From Paraburkholderia nodosa (GTDB lineage Bacteria; Pseudomonadota; Gammaproteobacteria; Burkholderiales; Burkholderiaceae), in assembly GCF_001718195.1 (NCBI RefSeq), contig NZ_MCNV01000003.1, positions 1 to 64,000 on the forward strand: DNA of 64,000 nt. The letters run 5' to 3'. The position numbers and the translations under genes are program-made. Within the stretch, counting starts at the first letter, position 1. The number at the start of each line of letters is the position of its first letter. The notes beneath the pieces are model-generated. The model ran no database searches, had not been told where the DNA came from, and saw only the letters and a list, made by a program, of their open reading frames with translations. Shown piece after piece: positions 1 to 8,843 of the stretch.

Positions 1-1196
1 AGCGTCTTGTTTTCCGACGCCAGTGCGGCCGCCGTGACGTGCGCGATCATGAAGCCCGAATTCACCCCGCCGTCCTTCACGAGGAAAGGCGGCAGGCCCG
101 AGAGCGTGGCGTCGATGAGCAGCGCGATGCGGCGCTCGGCCAGCGCGCCGATTTCGGCCGCGGCCAGCGCGAGATTGTCGGCAGCGAAGGCCACCGGCTC
201 CGCGTGGAAGTTGCCGCCCGAGAGCACTTCGTTCGTTTCCGGAAAGATCAGCGGATTGTCCGACACCGCGTTCGCTTCGATGAGCAGTACTTGCGCCGCG
301 TGACGCATCTGGTCGAGACATGCGCCCATCACCTGCGGCTGGCAGCGCAGCGAGTACGGGTCCTGGACCTTGCCGCAATCGCGGTGCGAGAGGTTGATCG
401 CCGAGCCTTCGAGCAGCGTGCGATAGGCCGCGGCCGCCTCGATCTGGCCGCGATGGCCGCGCAGTTCGTGAATGCGCGCGTCGAACGGCTTCACCGAACC
501 TGCCGCCGCGTCCACGCAGAGCGCGCCCGAGACGAGTGCCGTGCGGTAGAGGTCCTCGATCGCGAACATGTTGTAGATCGCAAGCGCGGCCGAAGCCTGC
601 GTGCCGTTGAGCAGCGCGAGACCTTCCTTGGCCTGCAGCGCGAGCGGCTTGAGGCCCGCAGCCGCGAGACCGGCTTCGGCGCTGGCGCGCTCGCCGCGGA
701 TGAACACTTCGCCGATGCCGAGCAGCACCGCCGACATATGCGCGAGCGGCGCGAGGTCGCCCGAGGCGCCCACCGAGCCCTTCATGGGAATGAGCGGCAG
801 CACGTCGGCGTTGAACAGCGTGATGAGCGCGTCCATCACTTCGCGGCGGATGCCCGAATAGCCCCGGCCCAGGCTCGACAGCTTCAGCGCCATGAGCAGA
901 CGCACGACCGGGCGCGACATCGGCTCGCCCACGCCCACGGCGTGCGAGAGCACCAGATTGCGTTGCAGCAGTTCGAGCTGGTCGCTCGGGATATGCGTGC
1001 TCGCGAGACGCCCGAAGCCCGTATTGATGCCGTAGGCGGGCTCGCCCTTCGCCGTGATCTCGGCAACGGCGCGTGCGCCAGCGTCGATGGCCGTGAAGCT
1101 GGCCGGATCGAGCTCGAGCCGCACTGCCTCGCGCGCGATCTGGCGCAGGTGGGGCAGGGTCAGATGGCCGGGCGTGAGGCGAAGGGTGGGGAGCAT
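1..1196 (-). CDS. hutH: Histidine ammonia-lyase HutH (3' end cut by window edge)
   Basis: Deaminates L-histidine to urocanate, the first step of histidine catabolism, in the cytoplasm. The visible 398 codons hold the Ala-Ser-Gly triad (A144-S145-G146, codons at 759-767) inside [14 protein letters not shown]; this triad self-cyclises to the MIO electrophile. The catalytic-tyrosine motif YGINTGFG has its Tyr at residue 55. Both sit almost exactly where they do in characterised Pseudomonas HutH (about 142-144 and 53). The family is about 510 residues long, so roughly 110 C-terminal residues lie beyond base 1. The ATG at 1196 gives the canonical N-terminus ([10 protein letters not shown]). Upstream lie two HutC-like boxes, which suggests this is the first gene of a hut operon induced by urocanate. 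A related aromatic amino acid lyase is the only alternative and fits less well. Confidence 0.95.
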   Translation of the reverse strand, partial: MLPTLRLTPGHLTLPHLRQIAREAVRLELDPASFTAIDAGARAVAEITAKGEPAYGINTGFGRLASTHIPSDQLELLQRNLVLSHAVGVGEPMSRPVVRLLMALKLSSLGRGYSGIRREVMDALITLFNADVLPLIPMKGSVGASGDLAPLAHMSAVLLGIGEVFIRGERASAEAGLAAAGLKPLALQAKEGLALLNGTQASAALAIYNMFAIEDLYRTALVSGALCVDAAAGSVKPFDARIHELRGHRGQIEAAAAYRTLLEGSAINLSHRDCGKVQDPYSLRCQPQVMGACLDQMRHAAQVLLIEANAVSDNPLIFPETNEVLSGGNFHAEPVAFAADNLALAAAEIGALAERRIALLIDATLSGLPPFLVKDGGVNSGFMIAHVTAAALASENKT

Positions 1197-1206
1197 GGTC
1201 GAATCC

Positions 1207-1262
1207 TGTCTATACAAGTCGCGAAAGTGGCCGAAGTCTAGCCTGGCGCGCCTGTCTATACA
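1207..1262. promoter_or_regulatory. Two tandem HutC-like operator boxes upstream of hutH
   Basis: TGTCTATACA occurs twice, at 1207-1216 and 1253-1262, 46 bp apart. Its complement TGTATAGACA matches the known core of HutC (GntR family) operators in hut promoters. The first box begins 11 bp before the hutH start codon, so it would sit on the promoter or the ribosome-binding region. HutC itself is not in the window; in Burkholderia it is usually the next gene downstream, beyond base 1. Confidence 0.7.
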
Positions 1263-1320
1263 ACTCCCCTTTGCGGCCCGTGTAGCCTGGGATTATCCAC
1301 GAGAGCGCCGCCGGCGCCCG

Positions 1321-2262
1321 TCACGCGTCGAGTTGCAGCCTGCCCCCGATAAACGCGAGAAAGCATTGCACGCGTGCGGCGAGCGCCGCACTGCGGTAGT
1401 AGACCGCGTGGATCGGCTGGCGCGATTCGATCAGCGCGTCGTCGACCACGGTGACGAGGCGGCCCGCCTCGCGGTCGGCCGTCGTGAGGAAGTCGGAGAG
1501 GCACGCAATGCCGCTGCCGGCGAGCGCGAGCTGGCGGATCGTCTCGCCGCTCGAGGCCAAAAGCGCGGGCGCGATCGTGTAGCCGGGCTCGGTCGCCTGG
1601 GTCTTTGCGGCCGTGTGCGTTTCGTCGCCGGCCGCCAGCCGCAGCGGCCAGCCGTTCAGATGCGCGGGCGCCGTAAAGCCGATCAGCCGATGCTCGCGCA
1701 ACGCGGCCACGCTGCGCGGCGTGCCGTGTGCCGCGAGATAGCCGGGACTCGCGACGATGCGCAAACGGCTCGTGCCGAGCGAGCGCGCGTGCAGCGTGGA
1801 GTCCTGCAGCGTGCCGATGCGAATGGCGATATCCACGCGCTGCTCCAGCAAATCGACGATGCGCTCGTTGTTCGTGAGTTCGAGTTCGATCTCGGGGTAA
1901 GCGTCGGCGAATGCCGCGACGTGCGGCACGATGCAGTGAAGCATGAACGGCGTGGCCGCATCCACGCGCAACCGCCCGGAGGGACGCTCGCGGTGGCGCG
2001 TGACGGCCTCCTCGGCGTCCGCCAGCGCCGCGAGAATCGTGCGAGCGCGATCGAGGAACAGCTCGCCCTCTTCGGTGAGTTGCAGGCGCCGCGTGGTGCG
2101 CAGGATCAGCGCGACACCGAGCTGCTTTTCGAGCCGCGTCAGCGCGCGGCTCACGCCCGAGACGGTCTGCTCGAGCTTTTCGGCCGCGGCGGTAATCGAC
2201 CCCGCATCGATCACGGTGACGAATACGAGCAGTTCGTCGGTCGACGTCTTCATCGTGGACAT
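1321..2262 (-). CDS. LysR family transcriptional regulator
   Basis: A LysR-type regulator of about 313 residues. The N-terminal winged helix-turn-helix covers roughly residues 5-65 (TSTDELLVFVTVIDAGSITA, then a recognition-helix region with VSGVSRALTRLEKQLG), and a periplasmic-binding-like effector domain follows. The reading frame opens at 2286, but residues before MSTMKTSTDELL look non-native and no ribosome-binding site precedes that ATG. I place the start at 2262; 2253 is equally possible. It diverges from the NAD-dependent epimerase gene starting at 2369, about 105 bp away, which is the usual arrangement for a LysR regulator and its target. The effector is unknown. Confidence 0.88.
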   Translation of the reverse strand: MSTMKTSTDELLVFVTVIDAGSITAAAEKLEQTVSGVSRALTRLEKQLGVALILRTTRRLQLTEEGELFLDRARTILAALADAEEAVTRHRERPSGRLRVDAATPFMLHCIVPHVAAFADAYPEIELELTNNERIVDLLEQRVDIAIRIGTLQDSTLHARSLGTSRLRIVASPGYLAAHGTPRSVAALREHRLIGFTAPAHLNGWPLRLAAGDETHTAAKTQATEPGYTIAPALLASSGETIRQLALAGSGIACLSDFLTTADREAGRLVTVVDDALIESRQPIHAVYYRSAALAARVQCFLAFIGGRLQLDA

Positions 2263-2368
2263 TCTTGATCCGCAGTCAATATTCATTTGAGACTAACACG
2301 GTTTTTGCAAAACCCGGATGCCCCGATACTGGCTTCCATCGCAATCAAGACAGGATCAGGAGCCACTC

Positions 2369-3283
2369 ATGAAAGTCTTCGTGACAGGCGCAGGCGGATT
2401 TATCGGCGGCTCGATCGCGGCGCATCTCGTGCGCGCGGGCCACACGGTGCGCGGTCTCGTGCGCAGGCCCGAGCAGTTCGCCGACCTCGAAAAGCTCGGC
2501 ATCACGCCCGTACAGGGCGATCTCGACGACCGCGCGACGCTAATGGGGCAAGCACGCGACGCCGACGCCGTGATCAACGCGGCGAGCAGCGACCACCGCG
2601 GTGCGGTCGAGGCGCTCATCGACGCGCTCGAAGGCTCCGGCAAGACACTCCTGCATACGAGCGGATCGAGCATCGTGGGCGACGCGTCGGGCGGCGAGGC
2701 GACCGCGCACATCTATCGCGAAGACGCCCTGCCCGAGCCGACCGCCGACAAGGCGCCGCGCGTGGCGATCGACAATCTCGTGCTCGCGGCCGCCGCGCGC
2801 GGCGTGAAGAGTGCCGTGCTCTGCAACACGCTGATCTATGGCGTGGGCGCGGTGCCGGGCGCCGCGAGCGTGCAGTTGCCGCGGCTCGTCCGCCAGGCGC
2901 GGAAGAGCGGCGTGATGCGTCACGTGGGGCGCGGACTGAACATCTGGTCGAACGTGCATGTCGACGACGTCGCCGAACTCTATCGCCTCGCGCTCGAAAA
3001 CACGCCCGCGGGCACGTTCTACTTCGTGGAAAGCGGCGAAGCGAACTTCCGCGACATGACCACGGCGCTCGCCGACGTGATGGGTCTGGGCGCGCCGCAG
3101 GACTGGCCGCTCGAAGCCGCGATCGAAGAATGGGGCTACGAAATGGCGTCCTACGGCCTCGGCTCGAACAGCCGCGTGCGCGGCGAGCGCGCCCGCACGC
3201 TGCTCGGCTGGCAACCGCGGCGCACCTCGGTCACGGACTGGATCCGCAACGAGATGCTAAAAGCGCCGATCGCGCAAAAATAA
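2369..3283 (+). CDS. NAD-dependent epimerase/dehydratase (atypical SDR)
   Basis: A 304-residue protein of the extended or atypical short-chain dehydrogenase family. The N-terminal nucleotide-binding signature is FVTGAGGFIGGS (TGxxGxxG), followed by a strand ending in GDLDD. Extended SDRs use a Tyr-x-x-x-Lys pair; the clear YxxxK is not obvious here, and the segment TLIYGVG stands in the expected place. A strong AGGAG lies 8 bases before the ATG at 2369, so the longer frame opening at 2318 is rejected. It is divergently paired with the LysR regulator at 1321-2262, which probably controls it. Substrate unknown; such genes are often annotated as nucleoside-diphosphate-sugar epimerase or NAD(P)H-binding protein. 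Confidence 0.85.
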   Translation: MKVFVTGAGGFIGGSIAAHLVRAGHTVRGLVRRPEQFADLEKLGITPVQGDLDDRATLMGQARDADAVINAASSDHRGAVEALIDALEGSGKTLLHTSGSSIVGDASGGEATAHIYREDALPEPTADKAPRVAIDNLVLAAAARGVKSAVLCNTLIYGVGAVPGAASVQLPRLVRQARKSGVMRHVGRGLNIWSNVHVDDVAELYRLALENTPAGTFYFVESGEANFRDMTTALADVMGLGAPQDWPLEAAIEEWGYEMASYGLGSNSRVRGERARTLLGWQPRRTSVTDWIRNEMLKAPIAQK

Positions 3284-3389
3284 GTGTTGTAGCGCACCTA
3301 ATTGTTGCGTATCCGTAAGGTCGCTCCGCTAGAATCCGAGCGTCTTGCACTCGCCGCCGGCGCGCTGCCCGCCGGTACCGGATACGCCG

Positions 3390-3572
3390 ATGCTCCTCGC
3401 GCTGAACTTCTACTGGCTAACCAACCTGCTGGCCATCCTGTTCATCGTCGCGTGCCTCTACGACACGCGCTACGACGAATATGGCACGCTGACGCTCGCC
3501 GCCGGCGCGATGGGACTCGTCGTGATGGCGATCGAAGTCCTGCTGCGCCCCGCGTTCGACATGTCGCTGTAA
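3390..3572 (+). CDS. Small two-helix membrane protein, unknown function
   Basis: A 60-residue frame. The N-terminal half is a hydrophobic helix (LLALNFYWLTNLLAILFIVA), then comes a short charged turn (CLYDTRYDEYG) and a second hydrophobic stretch (TLTLAAGAMGLVVMAIEVLL), as in a small inner-membrane hairpin protein. The start at 3390 is chosen because the preceding 15 residues of the frame are proline-rich and look like untranslated leader. No clear ribosome-binding site is seen. It lies between the epimerase and the DUF899 gene on the opposite strand. I do not recognise the family. Confidence 0.5.
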   Translation: MLLALNFYWLTNLLAILFIVACLYDTRYDEYGTLTLAAGAMGLVVMAIEVLLRPAFDMSL

Positions 3573-3647
3573 CGCGCTCTTTTCACGATTCATTCGCGAC
3601 CGGCGCCGCTTTCTTTCGTTGCGCTAACGACTGTCCGCCCAGCGCAT

Positions 3648-4388
3648 CTACTGCTTCTCGTGCGCACAGCACGACTCCGGCGCGGGCGCGTCGTCATAGC
3701 GATCGTGGTGGCGCATCCACTCGCGCATGTCCTTCTCTTCGTTGCGTCCCTTTGCGGTCAACTCCAGCATCGCATAGGTGCCGATCAACATCTCCCCACC
3801 GCGCGCGTAGGTCGAATACGTGTGATACACGTTGCCCGCTTCGTCGCGATAAAACGCGCTGACGCCGGGCAGTTCGTCGCTCATGTAGTCCTGCTCGATG
3901 TAGTTGTAGATCGCCTTGCCGCGCGCCTTGTCGGCTTCGCTGAACGATACGTGATAGTCGAAGTTGAAGTCGCTCGCATGCGACGAAACCCACGGAAAAC
4001 GCCAGCCCATGCGTTGTTTGAACGCTTCGATCTGCGCGAGCGGCGCGCGCGAAACGGCCACGTAAGTCACGTCGTGATGCTCCAGATGCGGCAGCATGCC
4101 GTCCACGTGATCGGAAAGGAACGAGCAGCCCGGGCACCCCTCTTCCCACTCCGGCCCGAGCATGAAGTGGTAAATGATCAGCTGGCTGCGCGGCCCGAAT
4201 AGCTGCGCAAGCGTGCGCGGGCCTTGCGGTGTCTCGAATGTATAGGTCTTCTCGACCTTCACCCACGGCAGTGCCTGGCGCTTGGCCACCAGCGCGTCGC
4301 GTGCGTGCGTGAAGGCGCGCTCTTCGGCGAGAAGCGCCTTACGGGCCTGCAGCCATTCGGTCTGCGAAACGATCTTGTGCGATTCCAT
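3648..4388 (-). CDS. DUF899 family thioredoxin-like protein
   Basis: A 246-residue member of DUF899, a family with a predicted thioredoxin fold and no established reaction. Seen in the sequence: the Cys-x-x-Cys pair in EEGCPGCSF at about residue 90, the conserved MGWRFPWVSS segment, and the FNFDYHVSF block that characterise the family. The C-terminus ends in SCCAHEKQ. The ATG at 4388 is chosen over the frame opening at 4928 because everything upstream is the antisense or overlapping reading of the AHSA1 gene. It is the third gene of an ArsR-AHSA1-DUF899 unit, 35 bp after the AHSA1 stop, and is probably co-regulated by the ArsR protein. Such trios recur in proteobacteria; a role in redox or stress response is only a guess. 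Confidence 0.85.
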   Translation of the reverse strand: MESHKIVSQTEWLQARKALLAEERAFTHARDALVAKRQALPWVKVEKTYTFETPQGPRTLAQLFGPRSQLIIYHFMLGPEWEEGCPGCSFLSDHVDGMLPHLEHHDVTYVAVSRAPLAQIEAFKQRMGWRFPWVSSHASDFNFDYHVSFSEADKARGKAIYNYIEQDYMSDELPGVSAFYRDEAGNVYHTYSTYARGGEMLIGTYAMLELTAKGRNEEKDMREWMRHHDRYDDAPAPESCCAHEKQ

Positions 4389-4423
4389 CTTTCGATTCCT
4401 CCGTGCGCTTGAATGAGCGCCGT

Positions 4424-4885
4424 TCAGTCGAACAGCGCCACCAGTTGATCGATCGAACTCGTCCAGCCCTCGTTGTGCGAGTCGCGCGCCGCCTCGTCGA
4501 AGAAGCGTTCGTGCTCGAGCGTGAGGTCGGTGGCGGACCCGTCGGCGCGCAGCGTCACCGTGACGAGCGACTCGCGCTCCGGTGTGCTGCGCCACGCCCA
4601 CGTGAAGACGAGCTTTTCGTCGGGCACGACTTCGAGATACGTGCCGCTCACATCGTGGTCTTCGCCGTTCGCACCGCGCATGATCACGCGAAAGCGCCCG
4701 CCCTCGCGCACGTCGGCTTCGGCGTGAATGCAGGTGGTATCGAACGGGTGCATCCAGCGCATCAGTTGCGACGGCTGCGTCCACGCCGCGTAGACCTTCG
4801 CGGCCGTGGCGTTGAGACGTCGCCGGATGGTGAGGCTGGGAGCTTGCGGGGCGTTGCCAGGTCCGGCTGCGGGTTGGGTAGACAT
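4424..4885 (-). CDS. AHSA1/SRPBCC (START-fold) domain protein
   Basis: A 153-residue member of the SRPBCC superfamily, AHSA1-like branch: a small hydrophobic-pocket fold whose bacterial members have mostly unknown ligands. Diagnostic stretches are the start of the fold (LTIRRRLNATAAKVYAAWTQ), the central GGRFRVIMRG and GTYLEVVPDEKLVFTWAW, and the terminal NEGWTSSIDQLVALF. The start MSTQP overlaps the end of the upstream ArsR reading frame by 124 bp in another frame, far more than the usual 4-bp overlap of such pairs. ArsR-AHSA1 pairs are a recurrent two-gene unit in which the ArsR protein represses both genes. Confidence 0.88.
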   Translation of the reverse strand: MSTQPAAGPGNAPQAPSLTIRRRLNATAAKVYAAWTQPSQLMRWMHPFDTTCIHAEADVREGGRFRVIMRGANGEDHDVSGTYLEVVPDEKLVFTWAWRSTPERESLVTVTLRADGSATDLTLEHERFFDEAARDSHNEGWTSSIDQLVALFD

Positions 4886-5214
4886 GCATCTTCCTCCACG
4901 AAAGCGGCGAGTCGATCGAGCGTTTCACTCCAGAAGCGTTGATAGTGCGCGAGCCACTGCATCGCGTCCTCCATCGGCCCGGCGGCGAGCCGGCACGCCA
5001 CGGTGCGGCCGGTCTTCGCGCGCGTGACGAGGCCCGCCTGAGCGAGAACGTCCAGATGCTTCATGACCGCGGGCAGCGACATCGCAAATGGCTGTGCGAG
5101 CGCGCTCACCGAGAGGTCATCGTGCTGCGCGAGGCGCGCCAGCAGCGCGCGCCGCGTGGGATCGGCGAGCGCCGCGAAGGTGCGGTCGAGGGTGGCGTCT
5201 TCATACTTAACCAT
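4762..5214 (-). CDS. ArsR family transcriptional regulator with long overlapping C-terminal tail
   Basis: A 150-residue winged-helix repressor of the ArsR/SmtB class. The family signature lies at the N-terminus (LDRTFAALADPTRRALLARL) and the recognition-helix region follows (LPAVMKHLDVLAQAGLV). No metal-binding CxC is seen in the recognition helix, so this belongs to the non-metal ArsR group that pairs with AHSA1 genes. Those regulators are usually about 105-115 residues and end soon after FVEE; here the frame runs on for some 40 residues inside the AHSA1 gene, giving an Arg-rich tail (STRRGRSRR). The start is placed at 5214 (MVKYEDAT); 5226 is possible. A near-palindrome overlaps this start and is likely the autoregulatory operator. 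Confidence 0.85.
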   Translation of the reverse strand: MVKYEDATLDRTFAALADPTRRALLARLAQHDDLSVSALAQPFAMSLPAVMKHLDVLAQAGLVTRAKTGRTVACRLAAGPMEDAMQWLAHYQRFWSETLDRLAAFVEEDACLPNPQPDLATPRKLPASPSGDVSTPRPRRSTRRGRSRRN

Positions 5215-5223
5215 GTGGTTTAG
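5206..5223. promoter_or_regulatory. Palindromic operator overlapping the ArsR start codon
   Basis: The 18-bp sequence CTTAACCATGTGGTTTAG is an inverted repeat with arms AACCA / TGGTT extended by CT and AG. The regulator's ATG (complement of bases 5212-5214) lies in its centre. There is no ribosome-binding site before the start, so the transcript may be leaderless or nearly so. Repressors of this ArsR group commonly bind such AACCA-TGGTT palindromes at their own start; that this one does is inference. Confidence 0.55.
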
Positions 5224-5354
5224 CATAGACGACGAGCGAGCGATGTCAAGACATGCGTAAGTCGTCCGCGAGCGGCGGTGCGCACGGCCGCATCGGCGCC
5301 ACTAGAATGGCGATTTCTGCGCGCCGCGCCCCGCTCTCTCCGCCACGTCACGCC

Positions 5355-5750
5355 ATGCCGTCCAAAATCCGCAACTCACTGCTCTGGATCTTCGACGCCT
5401 TCGAGCGCGAGGCCGGCTATATCCGCAAGCCGATGTTCGGCTGCGACGCCGCCTATCTCGACGGCCTGCTGTGCCTCGTGGCCGCCGACCGCGACCCGCC
5501 CTTCAACGGCGTGCTGGTCTGCACGTCGCGGGAAAACCATGCGTCGCTCATCGAAGCGATGCCGGCGTTGCGAGTGCACCCCGTGCTCGGCAAATGGCTC
5601 TATGTGCCGCAAGCCGATGCCGCGTTCGAAGACACGGCCGCGCAGTTGAGCGCGCTCGTCCTCGCGCGCGACCCGCGCATTGGCGTGAAGCCCAAGCCAC
5701 GCAAGCGGCGCAAAGCGGCCAAGGCTCGCAACAGCGTGCTGCCCGGGTAG
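5355..5750 (+). CDS. Conserved protein of about 130 residues, possibly TfoX-N-like
   Basis: A 131-residue protein. The stretch RKPMFGCDAAYLDGLLCLV resembles the first strands of the TfoX N-terminal/YjbR-type fold, and the core ends with HPVLGKWLYV. The C-terminus is a basic tail (KPKPRKRRKAAKAR) suited to nucleic-acid contact. The start MPSKIRN at 5355 begins the recognisable part; the 34 residues before it in the frame look like leader. I do not know a defined function. It stands alone between the ArsR operon, which diverges from it, and the purine permease on the other strand. Confidence 0.7.
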   Translation: MPSKIRNSLLWIFDAFEREAGYIRKPMFGCDAAYLDGLLCLVAADRDPPFNGVLVCTSRENHASLIEAMPALRVHPVLGKWLYVPQADAAFEDTAAQLSALVLARDPRIGVKPKPRKRRKAAKARNSVLPG

Positions 5751-5778
5751 CGCGCCGGAACATAGCGCGCAAAAGCCA

Positions 5779-5814
5779 CACGGCCCGCGCCGCCGTGAAG
5801 CGACGCGGGCCGTG
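5779..5814 (-). terminator. Rho-independent-type hairpin after the purine permease
   Basis: A perfect 11-bp stem, CACGGCCCGCG at 5779-5789 and CGCGGGCCGTG at 5804-5814, with a 14-base loop. Read on the minus strand it is followed by TGGCTTTTG, a short T run. It is about 55 bp past the permease stop codon at 5870 and also lies after the plus-strand gene ending at 5750, so it separates two convergent genes. Confidence 0.65.
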
Positions 5815-5869
5815 CAGCCGCCGGGCGGGCCGCCATGGCCGCCGGGCGAATGACCGGGTCATCCGATGA

Positions 5870-7273
5870 TCAGATGGCCCAGCCGCCCAGGTAGAACGCG
5901 GCCAGCACGCCGGCGATCACCACCGTGCCCACGTTCAGCTTGCGGATCTCGCCGCTCACCACGCGGCCGATCACGAGAGTGCAGAAGCCCAGCATGATGC
6001 CCGTGACGATGTTCGCCGTAAGCACGATGAACACGGCGCATACGAGGCCCGACATCGCGTCGACCATATCGGCCATGTCGAGGCGGCTCACGCTCGAGAG
6101 CATCATGAGGCCGACGTACATCAGCGCGGGCGCCGTCGCATACGAGGGCACGAGGCCCGCGAGCGGCGCGAAGAACATCACCGCGAGGAACAGCACGCCT
6201 ACCGTGGCGGCGGCTAGGCCCGTCTTCGCGCCCGCGGCCACGCCCACCGTCGATTCGATATAGGCCGCCGCCGGCGCGCCGCCCAGGAAGCCCGAGAAGA
6301 TCGAGCTGACCGAGTCGGCCGTGAGCGCGCGCCCGCCGTTGACGATGCGCCCGTTCGCGTCGAGCTGGCCCGCCTGCCCTGCCACGGCGCGGATCGTGCC
6401 GGTCGCGTCGAACACGGCCGTCATCACGAGCGCCAGCACGCTCGGCAGCACGGCGAGCGAGAGCGCGCCCTTGATGTCCATCGCGCCGATCAGCGAGGCA
6501 TGGCCCGGCGCCGACAGCGAAGGCCACGCGAACACGCCATGAAAGCTCACGGCCGGATCGATGGCGAGACCGAGCGCGGAGATCGCGACGATCACGATCA
6601 GGATCGAGCCCGGCACGCGGCGGCGCACGAGGCCGAAGATCGCGGCGAGGCCGACCACGGAAAGCATCACGGGCAGCGAGGTGATATGGCCGAGCGAGAC
6701 CGGCAGGCCCGCGCCCGGATTCTTGACCACGAGGCCCACGTCATTGGCGGCGATCAGCAGCAGGAAGAGGCCAATGCCGATGCCCGTCCCATGCGCGATG
6801 CCGTGCGGCAGGTTGCGCAGGATCCACGAGCGCACGCCCGTCACCGAAATGCCCGTGAACACGAGGCCCATGAGGAACACCGCGCCGAGCGCGACTTCGG
6901 GCTTCAGGCCCTTGCCGAGCACGAGGCCGAAGGCGGTGAACGCCGTCAGCGAAATGGCGCAGCCGATGGCGATCGGCAGGCGCGCCCACAGGCCCATGAG
7001 CAGCGAGCCGAACGCCGTGGTCAGGCACACGGCCACGAACACGGCGCTGGTGTCGAAGCCCGCCTTGCCGAGCATGCCCGGCACGACGAACACGGAATAG
7101 ACCATCGCGAGGAAGGTGGTGACGCCCGCAATCGTCTCCTGACGCAGCGAGCTGCCGCGCTCGGCAATGTCGAAATAACGGTCGATGAAACCCGAGGCCG
7201 GGCCCAATGAATCCGGGGACTCGACTTCGGCGGCGGTCGCACCGGCGAGCGGCTGCGCGTGGGGTTCGATCAT
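5870..7273 (-). CDS. NCS2/AzgA-type purine (adenine/guanine/hypoxanthine) permease
   Basis: A 467-residue inner-membrane purine:proton symporter of the AzgA branch of the NCS2 family. Seen: a short cytoplasmic N-terminus ending in [18 protein letters not shown], then the AzgA start of TM1 ([19 protein letters not shown]), the [12 protein letters not shown] segment, the [10 protein letters not shown] segment, and [15 protein letters not shown] plus [20 protein letters not shown], which carry the TM8 and TM10 substrate-site residues. About 12-14 hydrophobic segments fit the family. The ATG at 7273 has AAAGGAGG eight bases upstream; the in-frame ATG at 7312 has no such site. It is monocistronic with a hairpin downstream. 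Exact purine preference cannot be told by eye. Confidence 0.92.
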   Translation of the reverse strand: MIEPHAQPLAGATAAEVESPDSLGPASGFIDRYFDIAERGSSLRQETIAGVTTFLAMVYSVFVVPGMLGKAGFDTSAVFVAVCLTTAFGSLLMGLWARLPIAIGCAISLTAFTAFGLVLGKGLKPEVALGAVFLMGLVFTGISVTGVRSWILRNLPHGIAHGTGIGIGLFLLLIAANDVGLVVKNPGAGLPVSLGHITSLPVMLSVVGLAAIFGLVRRRVPGSILIVIVAISALGLAIDPAVSFHGVFAWPSLSAPGHASLIGAMDIKGALSLAVLPSVLALVMTAVFDATGTIRAVAGQAGQLDANGRIVNGGRALTADSVSSIFSGFLGGAPAAAYIESTVGVAAGAKTGLAAATVGVLFLAVMFFAPLAGLVPSYATAPALMYVGLMMLSSVSRLDMADMVDAMSGLVCAVFIVLTANIVTGIMLGFCTLVIGRVVSGEIRKLNVGTVVIAGVLAAFYLGGWAI

Positions 7274-7793
7274 GGTGAGTGCCTCCTTTATCAGCATGCT
7301 GAAACGGTTCACGGCTCACCAGCCCGATCCGTCATCAGGTTCGTCTCGAATTGAATTAGTCGTGTCGACGCGTTGCCGGCGCCTTCTTCTACTTCCAGGC
7401 GCTCATCGTTTTGACATCTCTTATGGATGGAGCGAAGGTTAGGCGAACACGATTTGCGCTCCCATCGCACGAATCGCATTGCGTTCATGCCGCGATGCTT
7501 ATATGCCCGTGGACAGGCACGGCGCGGAGGCCGGCCCCGCGTTTACACCTGGGCGTGAAGCGGGCCGTTGCCGCGCGCACCGGGGCCGGTTTCGTATGAC
7601 GACGCGCGATCGTCCCGGCGCGGCGCTTGCGGCGAGTCGACCAGCCGGCCGCCCACGCTGGCCGCCCACGCTGGTCGCCTTGACGCCGTCATTAAGCGGA
7701 TCGGGCCGGTGCGCGGGTTACACTCACGCATCCCGACCCGGTTTCCCCCTGCCGCGCGCGCGTCGCGACGGCTGCTCCAAGGAGTTTCAGTAG
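7274..7793. other. 520-bp intergenic region between divergent genes
   Basis: Lies between the divergent purine permease and the PRC-barrel lipoprotein gene. It presumably holds both promoters. TTGACA stands at about 7411 on the plus strand, but no matching -10 box is convincing. Short reading frames inside it lack ribosome-binding sites and look random. I see no riboswitch-like conserved pattern. The last part has AAGGAG just before the lipoprotein start. Confidence 0.4.
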
Positions 7794-8843
7794 ATGAGAC
7801 GCGGCTTCCTGCGTTGCGCACGTCCCGTTTTTCACTTCCCGTACGCCCTTACGCTGCTGATGCTGCTCACGCTCTCGGGCTGCAGCCTGTTCCGGCCGGC
7901 CCCGCCGCCCGAGCCGGAAGCGCCCGTAGCCACGGAGCCCGAGCCGGCCGCGAGCGAGCCCGAGGCCGCATCCGCGCCCGAGATGGCGAGCGAGCCGGAA
8001 GCGGGGAGCACGGCGAAGCCGGCGCCGAAGAAGCCGCGCCCCGCGCCGGTGCACCGCCGCCGTCCCGCGCCGGCGCCGCCCGCGCCCGCCAGCGCCCCGC
8101 CGGCGCCGCCCCCAGCGCCCCTCGTGCAGGTGCGCACGCTCGAGCGCGGCACCTTCCGCACGCTGCTCGACAGCGAAGTGCAAAAGACCGACGGCAAGGT
8201 CGTGGGCCGCGCCGTCGACATGGTCACGGGCCCCGGCGGCAAGCCCGTCGACGTCGTGGTGAACCTGCAGGGCTTCATGGGCATTGGCGACCGCAAGGCC
8301 AACTTCCCGTGGAGTGGTGTGCGCGTGAATACCCAGGCGAAAACGCCCGCCATCACGCTCGCCCTGCCGGCCAGCCAGCTGCAGGTTCCCGACCGGCCCA
8401 AGGCCGGTGCGCCGCAGCCCGGCAACCCCGAGGCGAGCGCGACGCGCTTGCCCATGCTCGACGCGGACGTGGAACGCGCCAACGGCGGCAAGGTCGGCCG
8501 CGTCGTCGACGTGCTGCTCGACGGCAGCGCCGCCCCGCAGGCCGTCGTGCTCGACGTGAGCGGCACGCTCGAGAAACGTCATACGATCGCGGCCGACTGG
8601 TCGGCGCTGCACTTCGTCACGAAGAACAACACGCTCGAAGCGCAGCTCGAAATGAGCGACCAGCAGGTGGATGCCTCGCCGCCCTACGCACCCGACCAGC
8701 CGGTGCACGCGGTCACGCCCGCCGCCCCGCCGCCGGCCCCGGCCGCTTCGGCCGCTTCCGCCACTTCGGCTGCTTCGGCTGCGCAAGCCGCGCCCGCTGC
8801 ATCGCCCGTCGCCTCGGCGGCCAATGCCCACGGTGCCAAATGA
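7794..8843 (+). CDS. Lipoprotein with two PRC-barrel-like domains
   Basis: A 349-residue predicted lipoprotein. The signal peptide (YALTLLMLLTLSGC) ends in a lipobox whose Cys is at about residue 30. A Pro/Ala/Glu-rich linker follows up to about residue 110, then two PRC-barrel-like repeats: TDGKVVGRAVDMVTGPGGKP at about residue 138 and NGGKVGRVVDVLLDGS at about residue 227, each with a Val/Leu-rich strand after it. The C-terminus is a low-complexity Ala/Pro/Ser tail. PRC-barrels are small beta domains found in photosynthetic reaction-centre subunits and in many envelope proteins of unknown role. AAGGAG lies 9 bases before the ATG. The stop overlaps the start of the MFS gene by ATGA, so the two are translationally coupled. 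Confidence 0.82.
   Translation: MRRGFLRCARPVFHFPYALTLLMLLTLSGCSLFRPAPPPEPEAPVATEPEPAASEPEAASAPEMASEPEAGSTAKPAPKKPRPAPVHRRRPAPAPPAPASAPPAPPPAPLVQVRTLERGTFRTLLDSEVQKTDGKVVGRAVDMVTGPGGKPVDVVVNLQGFMGIGDRKANFPWSGVRVNTQAKTPAITLALPASQLQVPDRPKAGAPQPGNPEASATRLPMLDADVERANGGKVGRVVDVLLDGSAAPQAVVLDVSGTLEKRHTIAADWSALHFVTKNNTLEAQLEMSDQQVDASPPYAPDQPVHAVTPAAPPPAPAASAASATSAASAAQAAPAASPVASAANAHGAK

Noticed and set aside
39..1241. 400-residue plus-strand reading frame across hutH
   Set aside because: Antisense shadow of hutH, His/Arg/Ala-rich and without any family motif; the minus-strand frame carries a complete MIO active site.
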